Shown here in pieces: positions 35,763-43,950 of a stretch of 64,000 nucleotides of DNA. The notes below the pieces were generated by a model. The model searched no databases, was not told the DNA's origin, and saw only the letters and a list, made by a program, of their open reading frames with translations. Source of the DNA: a virus; IMG/VR virus record IMGVR_UViG_3300030109_005647, positions 74,596 to 138,595 of that record, one strand, 5' to 3'. Both the position numbers and the translations under genes were made by a program. Each line of letters starts with the position of its first letter. Positions within the stretch are counted from its first letter, which is position 1.

Positions 35763-36827
35763 TTATTTTAGATAACTACTAAGCTTGTCATTTCTTTTTA
35801 TAGAAATTGCGGCGCAAGATGGATATGGATTAGTGGCAGCAAAATCATTAATTATAATCCTCTTACTATGATTACAATTAGAAATAATTGTCTTGTATGT
35901 TATACCTTTTTCTTTTAAGTATTCTTTAACCACGCTTAAGTATTTTTCTGGTCGAGCCGTCATAAATATAATTTCGTTTCCTGTATCTGACAAGCGTTTT
36001 AAGATTTCAACATTTTCTTCTATAGGTTTGAAGTAGTTGGACCAGTTCCTAGAGCCATATTTGCCACAATTTTCCAGTATAACACCGTCTATATCAAAAA
36101 CATATGTATTATGTTTTTCCATTTCTTTGTACCACTCATTTGCAGTTCCCCAATCTACATAACGATCAGCTTCAACATATTCAAAAATATGAGAATTACA
36201 AATTATCAAATAAGATATGACATGGCTGACGTATATTTCATTTTCATGCTTATATACATCACTGGAACATATATTTTCATATGCTCGAACAAAATCTATT
36301 GAGTCAACACAATATACACCCAAGCAAATTATGTTAGATACCATCTCTTTTTCTAGAATATCAACAATAACATCATCATCGTTTTTAATGATAAAACTCT
36401 TTTGTTGCAATCTATCCACCTGTACATTGTGATCTATAGTTAAACCTACAATGTGATCTTTTTCTGGTAGGTAATTTATTTCGACTACGCAGTCAGAGTC
36501 TTTTATTGTTAGCTGTCCAGATAGATTTGCCTGCTGAATGGTCTTATAAACCGTTTCAGCAGAGCAAGTGGTAGGCTTTTCTAGTATTATAATCTCAACC
36601 GTATCCCCAAAAGCCTGATTTAGAATAATATCTGCTTCATAAACATCACAGTGTTCTCTCAAAACCGTAATTATTGTTTTCTCATATCTTTGATAATTCG
36701 AAGAGGTCAAAACCTTTTCAATCATTAAATGTCCAGATGGATGTGTAAGCAACCATTTTGGTTTCATGTTGGGATACCTGCTTGACTTACCAGCGGCAGG
36801 AATAAGTAGGGTTTTTTGTTTTAACAT
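35763..36827 (-). CDS. Sugar-phosphate nucleotidyltransferase fused to HAD phosphatase
   Basis: A 354-residue fusion. Residues 1-235 form a nucleotidyltransferase: the N-terminal TLLIPAAGKSSRYPNMKPKW carries the G-rich nucleotide-binding signature, with DSDCVVEIN and VDWGTANEW further on. Residues about 241-354 form a HAD phosphatase/kinase-like domain opening with VFDIDGVILEN (nucleophile Asp) and continuing with IFMTARPEKYL and RIIINDFA. Start ATG at 36827 immediately follows the kinase gene's stop. Together with the kinase upstream it resembles a phosphorylate-then-activate pair (as in licA/licC), making an NDP- or CDP-linked building block. The HAD domain may remove a phosphate from an intermediate. 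Confidence 0.8.
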   Translation of the reverse strand: MLKQKTLLIPAAGKSSRYPNMKPKWLLTHPSGHLMIEKVLTSSNYQRYEKTIITVLREHCDVYEADIILNQAFGDTVEIIILEKPTTCSAETVYKTIQQANLSGQLTIKDSDCVVEINYLPEKDHIVGLTIDHNVQVDRLQQKSFIIKNDDDVIVDILEKEMVSNIICLGVYCVDSIDFVRAYENICSSDVYKHENEIYVSHVISYLIICNSHIFEYVEADRYVDWGTANEWYKEMEKHNTYVFDIDGVILENCGKYGSRNWSNYFKPIEENVEILKRLSDTGNEIIFMTARPEKYLSVVKEYLKEKGITYKTIISNCNHSKRIIINDFAATNPYPSCAAISIKRNDKLSSYLK

Positions 36828-36828
36828 T

Positions 36829-37626
36829 TTATGGTATACCAAATATCTTACCAAGATATTGTAATCTATTTTGTAAGTATTTTAAAGTTGTTCCATTTGA
36901 ATATGGAATAATTCTAAGTAGATTTAAGACTAAAAGTCTTTTTGAAGCTTCAATCTCTTCAAAGGACATTTCTTGTAGCATCTTGTCATACAAATGTATT
37001 GTCTTTATTAAAGGCTTGTCCATGTTATGACGCCATGACCAATCTAAGACGACATCTTGCATTATTTTTGAATAGTCAACATACTTTGTCTGTATAAAAG
37101 AGTCAAGAAAATCAATGAAATATATTTTATTTCTATAGATTAATATATTTTCAAAAGTAAGATCGCCATGATTTTGCGATACCGGCGTTTTTGACCAGTC
37201 ATGCTCTTTACAATAACTATAATATTTATTTGTATAAGAGGGTAGTCGAGAAGTTAATGAACTTAACTTCTTGTTTATTAGGGGTGTTATATCTTTAGTG
37301 TTGTCAACTTTTTCTTGTAGATACTTGTAGATTTTATCAAAAATAGGCATTATGTTATTTATGCTGCTCAAGGATACATAGTTGTGCATCGGTGCGCCGC
37401 GAATAAATTCCATATCGAAATAAAAAAGATTGTTAGTATAGCCTGATTTGTAAACAATTGGCGTGTGGAAATCACTATGATTAAACGATTGTTGCTTTTC
37501 CATCTGTTTGAATAAACGAGAATTGTATTCCTGAGAGGAAGATACTTTTCGAATAAACTTTTTTCCGGCTTCCTCTTGAAGATAAATGTGGCATCCAGAG
37601 TGCCCGTTCATTTTTTTTATTATCAT
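36829..37626 (-). CDS. APH/choline-kinase-family phosphotransferase
   Basis: A 265-residue kinase of the aminoglycoside/choline/sugar kinase superfamily. The catalytic loop is QNHGDLTFENILI (Asp acting as base) and the metal-binding Asp follows in YFIDFLDSF. The upstream segment FYFDMEFIRG resembles the linker strand of the hinge. Phosphorylation of a small molecule such as a sugar or choline-like alcohol is expected. It directly precedes the nucleotidyltransferase-HAD fusion, the likely next step. Antibiotic resistance is unlikely in this setting. The start ATG at 37626 has a weak AGG at about seven bases. Confidence 0.8.
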   Translation of the reverse strand: MIIKKMNGHSGCHIYLQEEAGKKFIRKVSSSQEYNSRLFKQMEKQQSFNHSDFHTPIVYKSGYTNNLFYFDMEFIRGAPMHNYVSLSSINNIMPIFDKIYKYLQEKVDNTKDITPLINKKLSSLTSRLPSYTNKYYSYCKEHDWSKTPVSQNHGDLTFENILIYRNKIYFIDFLDSFIQTKYVDYSKIMQDVVLDWSWRHNMDKPLIKTIHLYDKMLQEMSFEEIEASKRLLVLNLLRIIPYSNGTTLKYLQNRLQYLGKIFGIP

Positions 37627-37643
37627 CTGTGCCTTGTTTGATG

Positions 37644-38573
37644 CTATCTTCCTTGCGGTCTGTCATAATTAAGATAATTCAACGAATTTAGATCTAAATC
37701 TTTTTCAAAATATAGGTACCTTATTGCTGTTTTAACTTTTGATTTCTTAATATCAGGAGGATGGTTTACAATTTCATTACTCCAGTTTTTAATCCAGCCC
37801 TGCTTTTCAGAGGTATGAATAGGATCTCCGTGTTTCCAAGTGCCTTTCCATTTGTTATAGAAATAGTTCCAAGCAGTTTTTTTATATATACCACCTCTAC
37901 TGTTATGCCATATTTTTTGTTGTTCTGCGTCATCGGGCTTTCTTTTTATGATGCTTTCACCCTTTTGTTCTACTGTAACAAAATTACGATCCTCAAAAGA
38001 CTCAATCGGATAATCTGGCTCATGGTTTAATTTAATGCCATGGACTATATCGTTAATAGAAGATTTCTCTTTATTAAAGATCAACGCTCTCAAAAAATAG
38101 TCTGTCTCTTTGTATTGTGCAGGTAAGTTTTCATCCCACATGCCAATTTTTTTGATTGCCTCTGGTCTGTAAGCAGTGACCGTATCTCCACATAGCCCTG
38201 TGACAAAACTATAACCTTTTTTATTAAAAAGTGCATCTAGATTCGAACAAAAATTTGGGTGGACCACGGCATCATTTTGTAGTGTCACTAGTATCTCTGT
38301 ATCTGGATTTTTTAAGTCCACAATGCCATTAATAAAAGCTTGATTATAATTCTCAGATACGTTTCCATTTGACCAATCAGGTCTTAGTACGTTATGAAGA
38401 ACGTTAACTTTTTCTTTAAACTCTGGGTCTAGGTTAAATTCAGAGTGATTGTTTATGATATTAACTTCTGTATTTTTTACAGTTGAAAAGTCAGATTTAA
38501 ACAATTTACGCAGCGTATCATTGAGCACTTCACATCTTTTGTATGTAACAATATAAACTTTTATTTTTTTCAT
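37644..38573 (-). CDS. Glycosyltransferase family 2-type (GT-A)
   Basis: A 309-residue GT-A glycosyltransferase. The N-terminus KIKVYIVTYKRCEVLNDTL is the usual beta-alpha opening, followed by a nucleotide-binding strand VNIINNH, the metal-site region TLQNDAVVHPNF (Asp acting in place of DxD) and IGMWDENLPAQYKETDYFL. The C-terminal 80 residues are Trp/Lys/Asp-rich. No membrane span is seen, so it is a soluble or peripheral transferase. It overlaps the SIS-HAD gene by four bases (ATGA-type). Substrate sugar is unknown. Confidence 0.85.
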   Translation of the reverse strand: MKKIKVYIVTYKRCEVLNDTLRKLFKSDFSTVKNTEVNIINNHSEFNLDPEFKEKVNVLHNVLRPDWSNGNVSENYNQAFINGIVDLKNPDTEILVTLQNDAVVHPNFCSNLDALFNKKGYSFVTGLCGDTVTAYRPEAIKKIGMWDENLPAQYKETDYFLRALIFNKEKSSINDIVHGIKLNHEPDYPIESFEDRNFVTVEQKGESIIKRKPDDAEQQKIWHNSRGGIYKKTAWNYFYNKWKGTWKHGDPIHTSEKQGWIKNWSNEIVNHPPDIKKSKVKTAIRYLYFEKDLDLNSLNYLNYDRPQGR

Positions 38574-39547
38574 AAAATATTACTATCTTTTAGTTGTTCC
38601 AAACAGCCACTCCAGTCAGAGAAACGAAAAGCTTTGTCGTCAATATAAGCCACCGCTCTAGGCTTTTCAGCAGTAACTTTTGCGACATATTTTGATGCAT
38701 TATGTTTTTCTAGCCACTCCCATATCATTTGCGTTCCAGTTTTTCCATTTACCAAGCCGCGATCAGATTTCGCTTTGCAGGTATAAATAATAACATTATA
38801 TTTTTCAGCCAATGTTGCTAACGCCTCTATCGCTCCGTCAACCGGTGAATCATAAATTGTTCCATCATAATAACCCTTTGAGCATTGGTGGACCACTCCA
38901 TCAAAATCGACACCAATATTTACTTGCTCATCAGGATACGAGTATTCCCTGATTTTAGATCTCCAATGTTTAGCGTTTTTAATATCATCTGGAGAATTTT
39001 TGCCGATAGGAGGGCACACGTTTCCAGATCCATGGGTGAGTTCATATGTCAGCAAAAGAGTTAGCACTTCTGAGGTATGATAATATTCTGCGCCTAAGAT
39101 GACCTGTGTTAAGTTTGGGATCTGTATTTTGATAGGTCTGCTAGTGATCATTGCTATATGCATATTGTTATCACCAGCCCACTGTAGGGCTTTAATAATG
39201 TCAGTTGAGCTTCCAGAAGAAGAAACACCCAAAACCAAAGATTTTTTCATTTGAGTTTTAGTTTTTGTAGTGGTTCTTGCTCTGAGCCAGTCAACCATCC
39301 ACTGTTCAAAACTCGTATCATTAATTAAAGAAGTTGCGACGATAGCAGAGCCAGGGCAAATTGCGTTTTTTGTGCCATTTGACAATCTAGTCATATCTAC
39401 TGCTGCGTGATCCGCAATGGCTAAATTACCGCCATGTCCTAATACATATATATCATTAGACGAATTGAATTTTTTTTGAAGCTCAGTCCAATCGCCTGAA
39501 TTAACGACTTGTACAAATTTTTCTCCAATATTCTCAAAATCAAGCAT
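38570..39547 (-). CDS. SIS sugar isomerase fused to HAD-type phosphatase
   Basis: A 325-residue fusion. Residues 1-190 form a SIS (GmhA-like sedoheptulose-7-phosphate isomerase-like) domain: YVLGHGGNLAIADHAAVDM, then LGVSSSGSSTDIIKAL and HIAMITS. Residues about 210-325 form a HAD domain starting at NIGVDFDGVV (about residue 212) and continuing with IIYTCKAKSD and VAYIDDKAF. In heptose synthesis these are separate proteins (GmhA isomerase and GmhB phosphatase). Here they are joined, which implies channelling of one sugar phosphate from isomerisation to dephosphorylation. The gene overlaps the aldolase gene by eight bases. Substrate is not determined. Confidence 0.85.
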   Translation of the reverse strand: MLDFENIGEKFVQVVNSGDWTELQKKFNSSNDIYVLGHGGNLAIADHAAVDMTRLSNGTKNAICPGSAIVATSLINDTSFEQWMVDWLRARTTTKTKTQMKKSLVLGVSSSGSSTDIIKALQWAGDNNMHIAMITSRPIKIQIPNLTQVILGAEYYHTSEVLTLLLTYELTHGSGNVCPPIGKNSPDDIKNAKHWRSKIREYSYPDEQVNIGVDFDGVVHQCSKGYYDGTIYDSPVDGAIEALATLAEKYNVIIYTCKAKSDRGLVNGKTGTQMIWEWLEKHNASKYVAKVTAEKPRAVAYIDDKAFRFSDWSGCLEQLKDSNIL

Positions 39548-40220
39548 GTTGTATTTCCTTGTATGTTTCTATTAAAGCTATGGTGTCCATACCCATAGCA
39601 ATTATACCATAACCGGTATACTTTTTAATTTGTTTTTTAACATCTTTTGGTATGTGAACAGCCATTTTTTCTATTGGAATTTGCTTTTTTATCTTTTCTA
39701 CTGCCGACATATATTTGGGATTATCAAAATCCGCAGGACAGCCTAAACTAGCTGAGAGGTCGTAAGGACCAATCATATAGTAATCAAAGCCAGTTATGTC
39801 TTTAATGTTTTTTACGCCGAGCGAAGTTTCTATCTGGGCAATCAATATTGGAGATTCAGAAACAATATCCTTGTTTAGACCCCATCTATTTTGTCTCACC
39901 AAACCCAAGCCTCTTAAACCTCCATATTTTGGGTATTTACACAAACTATGGATCTCTTCAACTTCAGATTTTTGTTCGACTGTGGAAAATATTATACCTG
40001 ATGCTCCTGCGTCCAAACAATATTTTGCCATGAACTTATCTTGTTTACCAAGCCTAACGAAACATTTTTTATTATTTGAAGTTATAACCTGTATACAGCT
40101 ATACAAGGTTTCTTTATTATAACAAGCATGTTCAGTGTCTAGAACAACGCCATCTAGATCATTTTGACAAAGAATATCGGATATAATTGTGGAGGGTATC
40201 TGCTGCCAAGCTAATTTCAT
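39540..40220 (-). CDS. HpcH/HpaI-type aldolase
   Basis: A 226-residue class II pyruvate aldolase-like TIM barrel. LDGVVLDTEHACYNKE, then KDAGASGIIF-type strand CLDAGASGIIFSTVEQ, GGLRGLGLVRQNRWG and IAQIETSLGVKNI follow the family order, with the metal-binding Glu in QIET and Asp in GPYDLSASLG. Members add pyruvate to an aldehyde, giving 2-keto-3-deoxy acids, or cleave them. The ATG at 40220 overlaps the CMP-sugar synthetase's stop (ATATGA), a translationally coupled pair. A keto-deoxy-sugar acid for CMP activation would be a natural product. Specific substrate is unknown. Confidence 0.88.
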   Translation of the reverse strand: MKLAWQQIPSTIISDILCQNDLDGVVLDTEHACYNKETLYSCIQVITSNNKKCFVRLGKQDKFMAKYCLDAGASGIIFSTVEQKSEVEEIHSLCKYPKYGGLRGLGLVRQNRWGLNKDIVSESPILIAQIETSLGVKNIKDITGFDYYMIGPYDLSASLGCPADFDNPKYMSAVEKIKKQIPIEKMAVHIPKDVKKQIKKYTGYGIIAMGMDTIALIETYKEIQHA

Positions 40221-40870
40221 ATGTTCACCATAATATTTGCTAGCTTCCAATCATCTTCTATATCTATATCTAAACTTTCTTTTTGTTCTGTTGTATAGAA
40301 ATATGGTTGAGATCCTATTCTGTTCCCTGTTTTTGTCATTTGACCAGCAAAAAACATATAAAATAAAGAGTTCTCCTCATAATAACAAGGAAGATCTTGA
40401 GTTTGCTCAAGTTTCATTGGATTATGATTTACAGGGCACATTCCATAACCTTCTTTCCTCCACAATCTAGTATGTAAAGCGTTGCATGAAACGACAGAAT
40501 CATAATTACCATCTATTAAAATTCTTTTGGCATCATTTAGTGTATTTACGTTTAAAAATGGAGAAGTTACGTGAACTTGGCATATGATATCATTCTGTTG
40601 ACAATATTTTTTTACAAAATTTGCTATCAAATCGCAAACTGGTGTTTCATCTCCCAAAAGGTGAGACTGTCTAGCATACGCGGTGACATGTTGTAGTTCT
40701 TTATCTGCTGAGACCTGTTCAAGTATTTCTTCACTGTCAGTGTCAACAAAAACTTCAAAACTTTTTAATTTATAGAGTGTGTGTTTATATAATGGTAAAT
40801 CTTTAAATATTCTAAAGTTTTTACCAGGCACACGTTGTGAGTTTTTTTTTATAGGAATAAAAATTTTCAA
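40217..40870 (-). CDS. CMP-ulosonic-acid synthetase-like cytidylyltransferase
   Basis: A 217-residue member of the acylneuraminate/Kdo cytidylyltransferase family, which activates keto-deoxy sugar acids as CMP-sugars. The N-terminus FIPIKKNSQRVPGKNFRIF has the diagnostic KxSxRxPGKN signature, followed by DTDSEEIL and HVTSPFLNVNTLNDA. The start is TTG at 40870, which overlaps the upstream stop as TTGA; there is no ATG before the family's conserved N-terminus. The C-terminal SLDIDIEDDWKLA is also characteristic. It is the central enzyme of the inferred ulosonic-acid pathway, preceding the aldolase and following the GT29-like gene. NeuA- or KdsB-type substrate cannot be told. Confidence 0.9.
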   Translation of the reverse strand: MKIFIPIKKNSQRVPGKNFRIFKDLPLYKHTLYKLKSFEVFVDTDSEEILEQVSADKELQHVTAYARQSHLLGDETPVCDLIANFVKKYCQQNDIICQVHVTSPFLNVNTLNDAKRILIDGNYDSVVSCNALHTRLWRKEGYGMCPVNHNPMKLEQTQDLPCYYEENSLFYMFFAGQMTKTGNRIGSQPYFYTTEQKESLDIDIEDDWKLANIMVNI

Positions 40871-41631
40871 TTAACAGCCTCTTTAAATAAGCTCTTATCT
40901 AGATCTTTTAAGTTTAATATTTTTTCTAAAGTGCCATCTAGTTTTACAATTGGATGATCAATTAAGGTCTCTTTAGCGTGTTTCCACATATTTTTTTGAT
41001 TGTGTCTTTTTGAAGAAAAAGCCATGTGTGCAAACTCATCTTCCGTAACTTTTTTTTCTTTTTCTATTCCTGACTTACACCCAGGTATAAAACCGTCGAG
41101 ATAAAAACTAAATCCATATATGGACAAAGATTTTGGTTTAAAGCTAAGTAGGTCATATATTGCTAAGTAACCAGTATTTGGTCTGCTTTTTACTTTCTTA
41201 GCAAGTTTTGTATGAAAGTCATGTGATACGATTCTTACAGGCATAACTGATTGTATCTTTTTTACTGTTTTTTTATTCACCATGTAATGAAATTTTGTTT
41301 TCTTGGAAACACCAGAATAAGACGACTCTGGAGGAGCCACCAAAAAATCAACGCCATATTCATTTTTTAATTCGCTTGCATTTATTTTTCCTGCGTTCTG
41401 CGCTGTTTCAATCAAGCAAGAATATAGAATATCACACTTAACACCTATGTCATTGGGGTATTGTCTGGTTGTTTCTATACTCCTATTGATTCTAACGACT
41501 AAATCATTTTTATCAATCTCATCGCCTAAATTTTTACCCATCATATATTTGGCAGGACCAACAATAGCTATATTCTTATCGCGAACAAGCTCACTGAATT
41601 TAAAATTATTATCTTCGTTTGATATTTTCAT
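40867..41631 (-). CDS. GT29-like sialyltransferase
   Basis: A 254-residue protein with the order of sialylmotifs. Motif L resembles IAIVGPAKYMMGKNLGDEID followed by NDLVVRINRS; motif S resembles SRPNTGYLAIYDLLSF followed by LSIYGFSFYLDG. GT29 enzymes transfer sialic acid from CMP-sialate. They are mainly eukaryotic but occur in some viruses and bacteria. I chose ATG at 41631; a TTG at 41649 extends it by six residues, and neither has a good ribosome binding site. The neighbouring CMP-ulosonate synthetase makes CMP-sugar use plausible. No signal anchor is present, so it would act in the cytoplasm or on the inner membrane face. Family assignment is by eye. Confidence 0.75.
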   Translation of the reverse strand: MKISNEDNNFKFSELVRDKNIAIVGPAKYMMGKNLGDEIDKNDLVVRINRSIETTRQYPNDIGVKCDILYSCLIETAQNAGKINASELKNEYGVDFLVAPPESSYSGVSKKTKFHYMVNKKTVKKIQSVMPVRIVSHDFHTKLAKKVKSRPNTGYLAIYDLLSFKPKSLSIYGFSFYLDGFIPGCKSGIEKEKKVTEDEFAHMAFSSKRHNQKNMWKHAKETLIDHPIVKLDGTLEKILNLKDLDKSLFKEAVN

Positions 41632-42205
41632 TTTTTTTAAAAATTCCAATTTTGTTTTCTACCAATTGTCCAGAAATTAAATTTTCTTTGCCAAAGAAAT
41701 GGTATGCGTATTTACTCTCAATATGTCTACCCATATCATCCATAACACATATGCCACCATCTTTTAATAAATTCCAAGCAGCAAAAATACTTTTCATCCT
41801 ACCAGGACCCTTATAAGGTCTTGGTGGGTTATGACCTAACGGTCCATCTACGAATATCATGTCCCAGTTTTCTGATTTAATGCTTTTTGGTAATGCCATT
41901 TTTAATTTTCTTAAATCAAATCCTATTTTCTCATGGTCTTTTGCCTCTGTGTTGTATTTTACAGTATGTATCTCCAATCCAGATCCGTTGAATTTTGAGA
42001 TCCACTCCTCATCATCTTCTAGGAAAGCTGTACGACCACCCTCATTTATCTTTTGCCAAACAAATGCGTCGTGTCCTAATCCAAAAACTAAAAAGTTACA
42101 GGGAGATAATAAATTTAACTCTTTTGCGACAGCTAAGTACTGATTTGTCGACATCAAACCATAACCTTTTATCTTCATCTGCTTAATTAATTGATTATAA
42201 CTCAT
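41609..42205 (-). CDS. DUF579/GXM-like polysaccharide methyltransferase
   Basis: A 198-residue methyltransferase-like protein with the DUF579 (plant IRX15/glucuronoxylan 4-O-methyltransferase) pattern: CNFLVFGLGHDAFVWQKIN, then GGRTAFLEDDEEWIS, DMIFVDGPLGHNPPRP and PGRMKSIFAAW. In plants this family methylates glucuronic acid on xylan. In this setting it may O-methylate a uronic or ulosonic acid on the phage-directed glycan. It is shorter than plant members and lacks their membrane anchor. It overlaps the GT29-like gene by 23 bases. The family match is strong by motif; the substrate is inferred. Confidence 0.8.
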   Translation of the reverse strand: MSYNQLIKQMKIKGYGLMSTNQYLAVAKELNLLSPCNFLVFGLGHDAFVWQKINEGGRTAFLEDDEEWISKFNGSGLEIHTVKYNTEAKDHEKIGFDLRKLKMALPKSIKSENWDMIFVDGPLGHNPPRPYKGPGRMKSIFAAWNLLKDGGICVMDDMGRHIESKYAYHFFGKENLISGQLVENKIGIFKKNENIKRR

Positions 42206-42207
42206 TG

Positions 42208-42951
42208 TTAATATTCCATAAAATTCTTTTTTACTACTTCTAAGGCTTGTTCTAGCGTTTGTATTTCATAAGTACCCTGGTTGATTCTAGTGTCTGCGTG
42301 CATATGATATATTCTAGGGGTTAGGTGCTCTTCGCCAAAAGTGTGATGAAACTTTCTTTGCTTTTCTCTGTTTGCCTTACTTCTAATGTTATATTCTACA
42401 GGAAAAACATAAAATTGAAGACCGTTTTGTATAGCCTCCCACAGTGATACTCTAAAGGATGGTTGATCCCATGGACAATGTTGATAATATTTGTAAAAAT
42501 TTTCTCTCCATTTTTTAAACAAAGTGGTGACTTTATCGCTTTTATTAAACACCATAACACCAGTATTTACCTCAGAAAAAGAATAAGGAATGTCTCCATA
42601 CTCTGGTATGGCTTCTGAATACTTTTTTCTTTTCCTAGCTAGATCATGAGTAGCCGCAAGATCAAAGTTGTCTAATAAATCATACATATCTTCTATATTA
42701 TAATCAATAATCGTATCTGTATCCAGGAACAGTGTTTTTTCATATGGTGACATTATAATATAATCAATTTTAGGTCTAAGATGTTTTGCTCTTATTAAAA
42801 CACACTTATCTACATATTCAGAATCGACTGGTTTATCTACAAATGCCGTAATATGTAACTCTGGATTGTGTTTTTTTACAGATTCTGCAGATATCAACAT
42901 TTCTTTTAAAAAATTTTCTCCAAAAGCAATATACAATACGCCTCTTTTCAT
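42208..42951 (-). CDS. GT8-like nucleotide-diphospho-sugar transferase
   Basis: A 247-residue GT-A glycosyltransferase. FGENFLKEMLISAESVKKHN is the opening helix after the first strand, then MSPYEKTLFLDTDTIID carries the metal-binding DxD (DTD, about residue 78), and EVNTGVMVFNKS with WDQPSFRVSL follow as in GT8 and related families. It has no membrane segment. AGGAG precedes the ATG at 42951. It is coupled to the next glycosyltransferase upstream (four-base overlap). Donor and acceptor sugars are unknown. Confidence 0.85.
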   Translation of the reverse strand: MKRGVLYIAFGENFLKEMLISAESVKKHNPELHITAFVDKPVDSEYVDKCVLIRAKHLRPKIDYIIMSPYEKTLFLDTDTIIDYNIEDMYDLLDNFDLAATHDLARKRKKYSEAIPEYGDIPYSFSEVNTGVMVFNKSDKVTTLFKKWRENFYKYYQHCPWDQPSFRVSLWEAIQNGLQFYVFPVEYNIRSKANREKQRKFHHTFGEEHLTPRIYHMHADTRINQGTYEIQTLEQALEVVKKNFMEY

Positions 42952-43946
42952 TTTTTTATGCTCCTAATGTTAAAATAAAGTCTCTCTGCCCAAGAAATAG
43001 GATTATATAATCTATCAAATTCTTCTTTTGCGTTCTTCGCAACTTTTGTTCTGACTTTTGGGTCTTTATATTTTAATATCCCTTTTATCCAGCTTTGCTT
43101 ATTAAAAGCAATGGTCCCGCATCTTGGGTCTCCCAATATGTGGAAATTACTTGGGGTTAAATCAGTCACTATAGGTATTCCTAGTTGATGAAAAACAAAT
43201 GACCTGCCGGCATTTGATTTATTTTTCATACGAATTACGTGATCAGTAGAGTGCATACCATAATGGTCATTTATTGGAAAGTTATGATTTTTCATATCAA
43301 TGTAAGTTACATTTGGTACAATTCCAACGTCACAAGTCATTAAGTTTTGTTTGATTGTATCCAAGCCCCACTTCTTGATAGCGATATTTTTAATGTTTGG
43401 TCTGCCATATTGCCAATTTATATTCTCGTGAGTCGTGACGACTAATAATTCAATGTCACAAATCTTATCAATATACTCTAAAGCCGATTTTAAATGGGGC
43501 TCGAATTTACTTAGGTGAGGGTAATGCCCGTGATATCCAATTCTTAAGACATCTTTCTCAATATGTTCTTTTTGTTTACAATTTTGGAACATATTTTCTA
43601 TGAGGGGAAATAAAAATACATTTTCATAAGTTGACAAACTATCCATTTCTTCTAATGAGCCAACTATGACAAAATCAATATTTAAATTTTTCTTTTCAGC
43701 AGATAAGTTAATAACGCCAACAGTTCTTTCAGGATATTTTGTTTTTATTTTTGAAGCAGCTTCTGCATCTTCTTTACCACAAATGATAATATCATGATCT
43801 TCAACCCTGCTATTTGGATTGGCTATCTCTGATTGTATCCCTGCTTGTTTAAAATAATTGTTTAAATCGTGAACCCATATTCTATACGAGCCAACATTTA
43901 TGAAAGGTGTGGTGCAATAAAATAATATTTTTTTTTCTTTTGACAT
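42948..43946 (-). CDS. GT-B-type glycosyltransferase
   Basis: A 332-residue GT-B-like protein. The N-terminal half begins KKILFYCTTPFINVGSYRI and has alternating Rossmann strands (DIIICGKED, DFVIVGSLEEM). The C-terminal half contains LRIGYHGHYPH as the second Rossmann domain's first strand, then IELLVVTTH and CDVGIVPNVTYI. The late conserved region NKSNAGRSFVFHQLGIPIVT resembles the donor-binding KxxxGR... LGxPV pattern. It lies between two other glycosyltransferase genes. Donor sugar is not determinable. Confidence 0.75.
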   Translation of the reverse strand: MSKEKKILFYCTTPFINVGSYRIWVHDLNNYFKQAGIQSEIANPNSRVEDHDIIICGKEDAEAASKIKTKYPERTVGVINLSAEKKNLNIDFVIVGSLEEMDSLSTYENVFLFPLIENMFQNCKQKEHIEKDVLRIGYHGHYPHLSKFEPHLKSALEYIDKICDIELLVVTTHENINWQYGRPNIKNIAIKKWGLDTIKQNLMTCDVGIVPNVTYIDMKNHNFPINDHYGMHSTDHVIRMKNKSNAGRSFVFHQLGIPIVTDLTPSNFHILGDPRCGTIAFNKQSWIKGILKYKDPKVRTKVAKNAKEEFDRLYNPISWAERLYFNIRSIKK

Positions 43947-43950
43947 GATT

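Noticed and set aside
36829-37626. Antibiotic-resistance aminoglycoside phosphotransferase
   Set aside because: The kinase motif matches the wide superfamily, but gene order ties it to nucleotidyltransferase and glycan genes; no specific resistance family was recognised.
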